DNA of 25,036 nucleotides from DATGZX01 sp035296965 (GTDB lineage Bacteria; Planctomycetota; Planctomycetia; Gemmatales; Gemmataceae). The notes beneath the pieces were generated by a model. It worked only from the letters and a program-made list of their open reading frames with translations, had not been told where the DNA came from and ran no database searches. Location of the stretch: contig DATGZX010000188.1 in assembly GCA_035296965.1 (NCBI GenBank), positions 1 through 25,036 on the forward strand. Reading direction: 5' to 3'. Position numbers and translations under genes: made by a program. Below, one piece after another: positions 8,052 through 14,801 of the stretch. Position 1 is the stretch's first letter; every line of letters begins with the position of its first letter.

Positions 8052-8396
8052 TCACCACCCTCCCAGCGCCCCCGCCAGTGTCCGCAGGGCGAAGGCAAAG
8101 TCGTACAGCGGGCGCCCGAACTGAACTCGTGGGGCCTGGAACACGGTTCCATCGGGCCTGACCAGCAGGTGTCGGTCGGGGACGGGCGTGAAGACGTTCG
8201 CCGGACGTAGCACGTCCCCGTCCGCAGTCTGCTTGACCATGAGCGCCGTGTGGCGGCTCAGGATGTCGGCGAGGAGGCTCGGCTCATCGGGGCAAAGGCC
8301 CTGGACGACAAGAACCGAAGCGGGGAAGTCCGTCGGCAATCCGGCCAGGATGCAATTCAGGGCCTTCGGCCCACCGGGAGACGCCGCCAGCGCCAC
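8052..8396 (-). CDS. Truncated CheB-like (protein-glutamate methylesterase) remnant
   Basis: The 114-residue ORF starts with GTG and reads LAASPGGPKALNCILAGLP, VLVVQGLCPDEPSLLADIL, LMVKQTADGDVLRPANVFTP and RHLLVRPDGTVF, the order of blocks in the CheB methylesterase domain (ASTGG, VVQHMPPG, KEAEDGE, GHVYIAP, RHLLV). Only the front half is present. The nucleophile serine remains in ASPGG, but the catalytic histidine of VVQH is replaced by Gly, and the catalytic aspartate of the GMGxDG block is lost with the C-terminus. It cannot work as a classical methylesterase. The frame is open upstream only from about 8435, so a receiver domain is also absent. It overlaps nothing and its last codons supply the ribosome site for crpA; keeping the frame may serve translational coupling. 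Confidence 0.7.
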   Translation of the reverse strand: MALAASPGGPKALNCILAGLPTDFPASVLVVQGLCPDEPSLLADILSRHTALMVKQTADGDVLRPANVFTPVPDRHLLVRPDGTVFQAPRVQFGRPLYDFAFALRTLAGALGGW

Positions 8397-8493
8397 CAGG
8401 CCGAAGGCGATGTTCTGGCGGTGCCGGGTGGGGCCCCATTGCCGTTAAGCTGCGTTTCCCCCGTCTGTCTGCCAGCAGACCATTCTATCCTTT

Positions 8494-8534
8494 TGTCGGA
8501 TGGCAGACAAAAAGCGTCTGTACGGTTTCCGACA
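8494..8534. promoter_or_regulatory. Nested inverted repeat, candidate operator
   Basis: Outer arms TGTCGGA (8494-8500) and TCCGACA (8528-8534) are perfectly complementary. Inner arms CAGAC (8504-8508) and GTCTG (8516-8520) are also complementary. TGTC...GACA half-sites are of the type recognised by several Crp/Fnr proteins, and both neighbours are in this family. It could also fold as RNA if transcription starts upstream. Confidence 0.6.
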
Positions 8535-8561
8535 TGACAGCAAGATTTTCTTTGTGATAAT
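8534..8561 (+). promoter_or_regulatory. Candidate sigma-70-like promoter of crpB
   Basis: A -35-like ATGACA (8534-8539), a 16-bp spacer and a -10-like GATAAT (8556-8561) preceded by TGT form an extended -10 promoter. The -35 box touches the right arm of the nested inverted repeat, so a protein bound there would affect polymerase directly. The leader to the crpB ATG would be about 70 nt. Confidence 0.45.
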
Positions 8562-8637
8562 AGACGCAGAAGGACAAGGGCGGGGGGCCTCTCGCAGCGC
8601 ACCATTCCCGGTCCCGACCGTAGTGAGGAGGCGTACA

Positions 8638-9348
8638 ATGACTAAACTTCGCCGAATCCACGTTCCCGGCGAGAACCGTCTGTTGGTTGCTTTGCCGAGG
8701 GACGAGTACGACCGCTTGCTCCCCCATTTGGAGAAGGTGTCCTTACCCTTGAGGGACATCCTCTACGAGGCGAACGGGCCGATTGCGCACGTCTTTTTCC
8801 CGTTCAACAGCGTAGTTTCCCTGGTCATCATGGACAGCGGCTTCACGCTCGAAGTGGGCCTCATCGGCAACGAGGGCATGGTGGGAACTCCGGTCTTCCT
8901 GGGGTCCGACCGCAGCCCTACCAAGGCGATTGTGCAGATTCCGGGCGAGGCCCTGCGAATGGAGGCCAAAGTCTTTCAGAAGGAGATGGGGCGGCGTGGC
9001 CCGTTGCACGGCCTGGTCCAGCGCTACACCCAGTCGATGATTAACCAGATTTCGCAGTCCATCGTCTGCAACCACCGGCACTCCGTCGAGAAACGCATGT
9101 GCCGCTGGCTGCTGATGAGCCACAACAGGGTGGGGGCCGACGAGTTCCCGCTCACCCATGAGTTCCTGGCCCAGATGCTCGGCGTGTGCCGCCCCACCGT
9201 GACCGCCGTGGCGGGCACCCTCCAGAAGGCCGGGCTGATTAACTACCACCGGGGCAAAATCACCGTCACCGACCGGAAGGGGCTGGAAGCGGCTTGCTGC
9301 GAATGCTACGAAGTGGTCGCCAAGGAATTGGACCGCTTGCTCGGCTGA
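8638..9348 (+). CDS. Crp/Fnr family transcriptional regulator (crpB here)
   Basis: A 236-residue paralogue of crpA. It has the same beta-roll sensor domain (about 15-115, HVFFPFNSVVSLVIM, LIGNEGMVGTPVFLG, IPGEALRMEA), dimer helix, and winged helix-turn-helix (about 168-215, FPLTHEFLAQMLGVCRPTVT, HRGKITVTDRKGLEA). The C-terminus CCECYEVVAKELDRLLG carries the Cys-Glu-Cys motif seen in crpA. No Fnr-type Fe-S cysteines are at the N-terminus and the effector is unknown. The ATG at 8638, with GAGGAGG about 6 bp upstream, is chosen over an in-frame ATG at 8500, because the extra 46 residues run through the promoter and inverted repeats. It is transcribed away from the crpA unit; autoregulation through the intergenic repeats is inferred. 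Confidence 0.94.
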   Translation: MTKLRRIHVPGENRLLVALPRDEYDRLLPHLEKVSLPLRDILYEANGPIAHVFFPFNSVVSLVIMDSGFTLEVGLIGNEGMVGTPVFLGSDRSPTKAIVQIPGEALRMEAKVFQKEMGRRGPLHGLVQRYTQSMINQISQSIVCNHRHSVEKRMCRWLLMSHNRVGADEFPLTHEFLAQMLGVCRPTVTAVAGTLQKAGLINYHRGKITVTDRKGLEAACCECYEVVAKELDRLLG

Positions 9349-9460
9349 CGCCGGGAGCCTGCCGACTTCGTGAGAGAGCCGCTTCGATTTTTCCACGAGA
9401 AGGAACTACAGGGCAGGTACGACACTCTTTGACGTGAGGCTTCGGAGGAAGCGTGGAACG

Positions 9461-9566
9461 GCCAAGAACAACCTGATCGGCGGCACAGGGAGCGTCAGAC
9501 TTAGGTGGCCAGGGAAATCTCATTTCCGGCAATGCCAGTAACGGCGTGAAGATTGCGGGCAGCGGT
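9461..9566 (+). pseudogene. Parallel beta-helix repeat fragment, frameshifted
   Basis: In one frame AKNNLIGGTG is read (9461-9490); in another frame, from 9504, GGQGNLISGNASNGVKIAGSG. Joined, they give the NLIGGT...GNLISGN...NGV pattern of secreted right-handed beta-helix proteins, broken by a frame change near 9503. Nothing recognisable follows or precedes on this strand. A larger beta-helix fragment of the same style lies at 16419-17288. Confidence 0.6.
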
Positions 9567-10009
9567 CCGTGCTTCCGCCCTGGGAGTAGTGGATCGGAGG
9601 ATGACGCCGGCGATTCGGAAGCGGACCGTGAGCCGTCCCGTCCATGCCAACGGACTGACGGAAATTGCCGCTAGCCATGCTAAGAGGCCGATGGACGCAG
9701 TAGTCCAGGACTTTGAACGACGGGTAGAGGAGATTTGCATCCATGTCGACAAGAGCGTTTCCCCAGCAGAGTCCATGCTTTTCAAACAAGCTGCTCCGCA
9801 GGTCGGGTGGGGCGCGCGTTACGGGTACGTCGATCTAGGCGGGACGATAGAAGCTGTGCTTCACGTTTTGGATGAACGCGCGCGAGCCTACTCGCAAAAC
9901 ATCCCCCAGGACGCCTGTGGAGAAGGCAATGTCAACGGATGAAGTGGATGACAAAACCGTAATCTGGCGTTCCATGAGCTTCGATAGGCTAGTCTCGACA
10001 GTCGAGCAT
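9567..10009. other. Stretch without a supported gene
   Basis: A plus-strand open frame runs to 9942 (ending QDACGEGNVNG) and could encode up to 129 residues, but no family, signal peptide or good ribosome site supports it, and its start region overlaps the beta-helix relic. The minus strand has only short frames. I treat it as degraded DNA between gene fragments. Confidence 0.4.
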
Positions 10010-10330
10010 CTAGTCTACCTCGTCGCCTGGCCCACTCTTGCCGGAGCAGTAGAGGTCCCCTGTCCTCACTTGCACCCTGCGGGCGTGGCAGGCCTTGATC
10101 TCGGCGATCCGTGTCCAGAACGACCAGCACTTCCAAGGTCGTCCATCCAGGGTGAGCGTTGCCGTGCGCCATGCCGAGATGATGCCCAGGAGCCGCTGGA
10201 GCTTCTCCCAGGTGGACTCATCCGCGAGCGTGGCGGACGTCGCTACGCGGTGCACGATGTTTCGGCCCTCGCCCACGGCCCGGTAGCCGGGGAGGGTCTG
10301 GGCCAGGGAGACGGCGTGGGGATACTGGGT
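10010..10330 (-). pseudogene. Unidentified C-terminal fragment fused to GloVer repeats
   Basis: About 106 residues continue in frame after the GloVer segment but no longer follow its repeat pattern. Readable parts are YRAVGEGRNIVHRVATSA, STWEKLQRLLGIISAWRTAT, LTLDGRPWKCWSFWTRIAEI and DLYCSGKSGPGDEVD. The Trp/Arg-rich, charged composition looks cytoplasmic and unlike an exported repeat protein. I do not recognise the family. It is most simply a piece of another gene joined to the GloVer gene by recombination at about 10330. Confidence 0.45.
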
Positions 10331-10730
10331 GGATGCGGCCGACACGTCGAACACAGTGCCCTCATTGGACGCACCGCCAGAGTCGGTGGTGCAGAACAGA
10401 TTGCCGTTGCTGTCCTCGACCAGGGCATCGGGGCCGCTACCGTTGGTGCTGTTGAAGGAGACAAGGGTGGTGATGCTGGGGTTGCCGGCCGCCACGCTTG
10501 CGGCCGACACCTCGAACACCGTGCCGTAGTTGAACGCGCCGCCAGCGCCGGTTACGCCAAAGAGATTGCCGAACCCGTCCTCGACTAGGCCGCCCACGGG
10601 GCCGTCCCCGTCGGAATGGCCGTTGAAGGAGGCAAGGGTGGGGATGCTGCCGCTGCCGGCCGCCACCTCGAACACCGTGCCGGCGTCGGGGCCAGCGCCG
10701 CCTTCCCCGGTCGTACCGAACAGATTGATC
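10331..10730 (-). pseudogene. GloVer-repeat protein fragment
   Basis: Three copies of the GloVer tandem repeat (choice-of-anchor family) are visible: NLFGTTGEGGA...GTVFEV, LVEDGFGNLFGVTGAGGAFN...GTVFEV and LVEDSNGNLFCTTDSGGASN...GTVFDV, with a period of about 60 residues and TLASFNG or TLVSFN between them. Complete members are secreted, several hundred residues long and carry a signal peptide and many more repeats. Here the first repeat starts abruptly at NLFGTT next to a transposase relic in the opposite orientation, and the third is followed by unrelated sequence. Both ends are therefore cut. The minus frame still has an ATG at 10741, but it lies at the junction and has no signal peptide. 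Confidence 0.75.
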
Positions 10731-10889
10731 AACGAGTACATCTGCCATTTTCATGGCGAGAGAAATCACCAGGGGCTGAAGAATCGGCTCATTAAACCGG
10801 GGGCGGAAGTCGGCCGCCAAACGGGCGACATCCAGTGCCGAGAACGTCTCGGCGGGGTCCTGCGCTACTATTCCCGGCAAGCAGCGTAA
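10731..10889 (+). mobile_element. Integrase-core transposase C-terminal remnant
   Basis: The plus strand encodes NEYICHFHGERNHQGLKNRL followed by QCRERLGGVLRYYSRQAA and a TAA stop. The HYHGERNHQGL and RLGGLLNYYYR-like blocks are the usual C-terminal end of DDE integrase-core (rve) transposases related to IS3/IS481 elements. Only about 52 residues remain; the DDE triad is absent. The left end coincides with the truncated GloVer gene. It is dead on its own and marks an old insertion or recombination. Confidence 0.75.
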
Positions 10890-11107
10890 CACTGTTATGG
10901 ATTCATTTGGAGACGCGCTTCCCCAGTGCCGCTGCGTTTGTCTGCCGAGAAGGACAATCCAACCACGACATTCGCAGCTCCTGCCAGACCAAGGAGATAC
11001 CCACTACGGCCGAGATGCGACCAAGCGCCACTTTAAACGCCCAATTATGCTCGCTGCTGTTGCCCGTTTGAATTATTTGACCCTACGGGAATCTTCGTGT
11101 CCCCTTT

Positions 11108-13168
11108 TCATGAGGAAAAGCGTGCGAAGAACTCGTCGGAGGCAAGAAAGGAGACGGCCACCGACTCGAGGCTAGCTTGCCCACTGAGCAGAAGTTGAAC
11201 CCACTGCGCCTCACCGGCGCTGTCCGGCTGTCGGCCCAGGTACTGCGTATAGAACGCTTCAACCAGCCTTTCGTCCGCCTCCGCCGAAGTCAAGAAAGCA
11301 TTCACCACTACGTCACGATCAACGGTTTGCAATTGCTCGAGCCAATAGGCTTCACCGTCCGCGTCGGGCTGTCGTCCGAGGACTTGGGCGTACAAACCGG
11401 TTAGGAACGATGCATCGGTCGGGTGGTCCGCGTTGTATTCCGGAGAATCAAGGAAGGCTCTTTCCACGTCGAGTTCGGTGGCGCCGTTCAGGAACGCGCT
11501 TACCCAAAAGGCGCGGCCCGCGGGATCGGCGGCTCGCCCCAGAAAAGTCATGTAAAACTGGTCGACCTCGATCCCCCGGTGTTCGGGAGAATCCCAAATC
11601 ATGGTCGCCACCTGCTGCCGAGATGCCCCGGCAAGAAGGAGCGTCACGAAATCGGCGTAGCCGGCGGGGTCGGGAGCGCGATCGAGGAGCGTTTGATAGA
11701 GGGTGCTGACATAAGACTCTATTCCGGCCAACGTCACTGTCGATCCGCCCGGAGGATTGGTTGCCGTCAAGATGCCGATGTTGGAGTTGAAGAACTCCAG
11801 TTTGCTGATAACGGGTGGAGTCGAGGTGCCGCCGCTCGCTGACAAGATGATGCCAGAGGCCTCGTAGTTACCGATCAAGATACCTGTCGTATCCGAACCG
11901 GCAGTTACCGTTACATCCGTAGGGCTGGCGGTCGTCTGCACCCAGCCGGTTTGTTGAACTTCCTGAATGCCATAAGTCCCCGGTACCAACCCGGTGAAAG
12001 CAAAGGCGCCGTTCGCGGCTGACACCGTTGTCATCAGCACCTGTCCATTGGTTGGATTTACGAGCTCGATGGTAAACCCGGCCAGCCCCGGCTCGTTGGC
12101 GTCGCGAATCCCGTTGGCATTCAGGTCATCAAATTTCACGCCCTGAATTTCGCCGGGAGGAACCGACGTTAAATGATTGCCGAACAGCAGTCCGGTGATG
12201 TCCGAGCCACGGGTCACGGTGATATCAGGCGGGTTGGGAGTTGTTTGGGAGTAGCCTGCCTGCTGCACTTCACGGACGCTGTAGGTACCGGAGGCGACGT
12301 TCATAAAGGTGAACTCGCCGTTGGTGCCGCTCGTGGTGGTACATTCGACCTGTCCGGTAGTCGGGCTGAGCAAGTCAACGACGAAACCCGCAAGGCCCGG
12401 CTCGCCTGGTTGGCGTATGCCGTCCCCATTGATATCCTCGAACTTCACTCCCTGGACTTCTCCCAGCGGGGCAAAATTCGTGTCAAAGGTTCCCGTGCCG
12501 GAAGCCGTGAATGATTTGAAGAAGCCATCCGCCGCGACCTGAAGGCCGCCGCTGCCATCGTTGGATAGCACCGAGCTGAAAGCCAGCGAAAACCCATGAT
12601 TGATCGAGTTGCTGAAATCGAAGAAGTCTGAAGTGAAGGACACAATATCGGGAGGCACCACGGAATCCGAGGCCTGCGACGCTGCTTCCGGCAATCCCAC
12701 CTGGCCTTCGAGCAAACCGGTGTAAGTCACGGACAAGAAATTCGTTTTGCCGTTCACCGGCGTATCGAGGGTGATCTGCAGCGTGTTCACCGGAGTTGGG
12801 AATTGCTCGGTTGTCTGATTACCTGGCGGAACCGGTCCAACTGTTTTGGCAGTTGTCGAAGCACTCAGGAATAGATGCGCGTGCACCGGAGTGGTGATTC
12901 CTGCGGCGAAGCTTGTATCGAAATTGACCAGGACAGGGTCTCCTCCTGGAATGGTCGTGAGCGTAGCGCTCGTTCCATTATTGTCATAGACGAACGCTTG
13001 CAGGGCCGGCATCAGCGGCTGAAACTGCGCGAAGGTGGTCGTGCTCGGCACCGTTCGCTCTTCGAGTTTTTCAATCTCTAATGGCGAATGACGAGTCCGC
13101 AGATTGGGGTGAAGGCGAAGTGTGGTGGGTTGGTCGCGGCGGAGAAAGCGCAAGAAATCAGCCAGCAT
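11108..13168 (-). CDS. Planctomycetal surface protein: LEERTVPS motif, SdrD-like repeats, DUF4214 array
   Basis: A 686-residue exported protein. Residues about 35-42 (LEERTVPS) match the N-terminal motif found on many large planctomycete surface proteins. Residues about 45-234 form an unnamed domain that recurs in the PEP-CTERM protein encoded next door. Two SdrD B-like domains follow (about 236-330 and 335-430; GVKFEDINGDGIRQPGEPGL and GVKFDDLNANGIRDANEPGL, each ending in G-N-H/Y). From about 475 to the end lie several DUF4214 repeats (LYQTLLDRAPDPAG, FYMTFLGRAADPAG, LYAQVLGRQPDADG, FYTQYLGRQPDSAG). DUF4214 and SdrD domains are typical of S-layer-like or adhesive proteins. The ATG at 13168 is preferred because TGAGGT precedes it; a TTG at 13189 is possible. 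Confidence 0.88.
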   Translation of the reverse strand: MLADFLRFLRRDQPTTLRLHPNLRTRHSPLEIEKLEERTVPSTTTFAQFQPLMPALQAFVYDNNGTSATLTTIPGGDPVLVNFDTSFAAGITTPVHAHLFLSASTTAKTVGPVPPGNQTTEQFPTPVNTLQITLDTPVNGKTNFLSVTYTGLLEGQVGLPEAASQASDSVVPPDIVSFTSDFFDFSNSINHGFSLAFSSVLSNDGSGGLQVAADGFFKSFTASGTGTFDTNFAPLGEVQGVKFEDINGDGIRQPGEPGLAGFVVDLLSPTTGQVECTTTSGTNGEFTFMNVASGTYSVREVQQAGYSQTTPNPPDITVTRGSDITGLLFGNHLTSVPPGEIQGVKFDDLNANGIRDANEPGLAGFTIELVNPTNGQVLMTTVSAANGAFAFTGLVPGTYGIQEVQQTGWVQTTASPTDVTVTAGSDTTGILIGNYEASGIILSASGGTSTPPVISKLEFFNSNIGILTATNPPGGSTVTLAGIESYVSTLYQTLLDRAPDPAGYADFVTLLLAGASRQQVATMIWDSPEHRGIEVDQFYMTFLGRAADPAGRAFWVSAFLNGATELDVERAFLDSPEYNADHPTDASFLTGLYAQVLGRQPDADGEAYWLEQLQTVDRDVVVNAFLTSAEADERLVEAFYTQYLGRQPDSAGEAQWVQLLLSGQASLESVAVSFLASDEFFARFSS

Positions 13169-13824
13169 CAGGAAAACCTCAGGTGACAAGTGTGGGGTGA
13201 TTTAGATCTCAGGCGAAAATTGAGGCGCCATCTGATCAAATACGCGAGGATACGCAAACTCTGTGCCGAATCTATCAGTTACGAAACATGGGGCGTGTTG
13301 GATCGTCATCCGCTGGCCGGTCGCTTTGTGAAGACGGCGCGAGGAGAGTGCCACGCCGACTGGCTTGAATCCGAATCTTGTACTGCGTTTACCAGGATTG
13401 GAACGTCACAAAACCGCGTCGATTGCGAGGGCGCTTCAAGCTACGATCTTCTCGTGTCCGTTCATCCCGCGAAAGCCTCTCTCCCCTGGAAGCGGGTTGG
13501 AGAGTGAACCTTGAGTGGGCTAAAACGCTCAGGCCCGGCACCTCCCCGCACATGAAGATGGGAAAATGATCGAACAGCCTCTTAGCCTCGCGCACCGCTG
13601 GCGAACTCAGGCCAATCGTGATGGAGCCATCTGCATGCCCTCATAACAGCACAATTTGACGGTCGGACCGTTGTTATGCTTTGCCGCGGCCCCGCTCAGT
13701 CTGCACCAGAGCTGGCGTATCACGATTCTGCTCAAAAGCAGTTAAGTTGCGCCCTTTCTCCCTGATTTGGCAAGCCGTTTGCTCAATTAGTCCCAAACTG
13801 AAATTTACGTGGGGGGCTTAGACG
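13169..13824. other. Divergent intergenic region
   Basis: About 650 bp separate two head-to-head surface-protein genes that share a domain. Frames here are short and lack family resemblance. A hairpin with arms CTCTCC/GGAGAG lies at 13479-13504, and a small inverted repeat ACGGT-CGG-ACCGT near 13662. Promoters for both genes are expected here, but no convincing -35/-10 pair was found. Confidence 0.4.
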
Positions 13825-14583
13825 ATGGTCGGCAATCGATACCGTGGTTACTGGGTGATCGCACTGGCTGGAGTTTGGGGCTGGCTTGCTGCTCCTGATT
13901 TGCGCGCGGGTATCATCACCTTCGCTAGCGTCAATCAGGTCAACGTTAGCACGAACGACTATTCCTATACCAACAATGGAACCAGCGCGACTTTTAGTTC
14001 GACGATTTCAATCCCAGTGTCGCTGACCGTGGATCCTACTGTAGCTGCCAACTCTGGTCTGCCGACTACCCAGTTCGCAGCACATTTGACACTCACGTCT
14101 AGCACGGTTTCGCCGGCAGTGCCAGCGGGACCATCTTACGTCGAATCTTTCCCGACCACGACCAACCAGATTGTAATCACCCTCGACGCGCCGCCTGTTG
14201 CGGGCAAGAACGATTTCCTGACGGTCCAGTACTCGGATCTCTTGAGCGGTCAACTCGGCTCGGACCAGGTTTCCCTTTCTGCATCGGATCTGGTCAACGG
14301 ACTGACGCCGCCCGACTTCGTGCAGTTCACTTCCGATTACATCAACTTCACGAATTCCACAGAGCACGGTCTCTCGTTCACGTTCAGCTCGGTCGATTCG
14401 GCTGATGGCGGCGGATTGGAGCTCAATTCCAACGGTTTCTTCAACTCGTTCACCGCATCAGGCGTTGGTTCGTTTGATACGGAGTTCAAGTCGGTGCCGG
14501 AACCTGCAACGATCATGCTCCTTGGAATCGGGGGCGTCGGACTGCTCTGGCGGCGTAGGATGCTCAGATCAAAGATGAGTTGA
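13825..14583 (+). CDS. PEP-CTERM sorting domain protein
   Basis: The 252-residue protein has a signal peptide (about 1-29, ending LAAPDLRAG), an unnamed all-beta domain (about 30-222), and a classical PEP-CTERM tail at 224-252: VPEPATIMLLGIGGVG, a short membrane helix, then RRRMLRSKMS. PEP-CTERM tails are recognised by an exosortase and processed during export to the cell surface; none is encoded in the window. The central domain matches that of the divergent neighbour at 11108-13168 (shared NNGTSAT, PPD-V-FTSD, HGLSFTFSSV, GFFNSFTASG-GSFDT). A GGGGGG run lies about 8 bp before the ATG. Confidence 0.9.
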   Translation: MVGNRYRGYWVIALAGVWGWLAAPDLRAGIITFASVNQVNVSTNDYSYTNNGTSATFSSTISIPVSLTVDPTVAANSGLPTTQFAAHLTLTSSTVSPAVPAGPSYVESFPTTTNQIVITLDAPPVAGKNDFLTVQYSDLLSGQLGSDQVSLSASDLVNGLTPPDFVQFTSDYINFTNSTEHGLSFTFSSVDSADGGGLELNSNGFFNSFTASGVGSFDTEFKSVPEPATIMLLGIGGVGLLWRRRMLRSKMS

Positions 14584-14801
14584 GGCTGCTGGCAAGGTTG
14601 CCCATCCGCTCGATTTTGACAGATCCCCCTGCCCATCTTCTCATACCGACAGCGCGTTGCCTTCCTTATCTATGGAGTTGGCCGGGTCCGCCAAACGATT
14701 AACTCCAATGACAACGGCGGCCAGCCTTGAACTCATTGGCTAACCGCTCACCGTGAAAAGTCGAAACGCTCGGCGCCTGCGCTGCACCAAAGGAGTATGC
14801 A

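Larger units (their letters stand above)
8397..8637. promoter_or_regulatory. Divergent control region between cheB-like/crpA and crpB
   Basis: This 241-bp gap separates two oppositely transcribed regulator units. It contains a 14-bp inverted repeat GTCTGC-CA-GCAGAC (8467-8480), a nested inverted repeat (8494-8534), and a candidate promoter toward crpB. The stretch 8450-8540 aligns with 7196-7284 upstream of the hybrid kinase gene. A Crp-type dimer binding here to control both directions, including its own gene, is an inference. Confidence 0.65.

Noticed and set aside
8500..8637. N-terminal extension of crpB
   Set aside because: It would translate the palindrome and promoter region and has no match in crpA; the GAGGAGG site fits 8638.
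11108..13168. CRISPR or tandem DNA repeats in the DUF4214 region
   Set aside because: The repeats are at protein level with varied DNA sequence; no regular spacer-repeat pattern occurs anywhere in the window.
13190..13507. 105-codon plus-strand frame in the divergent intergenic region
   Set aside because: No ribosome site, no family pattern, and it occupies the promoter region of the surface-protein gene on the other strand.
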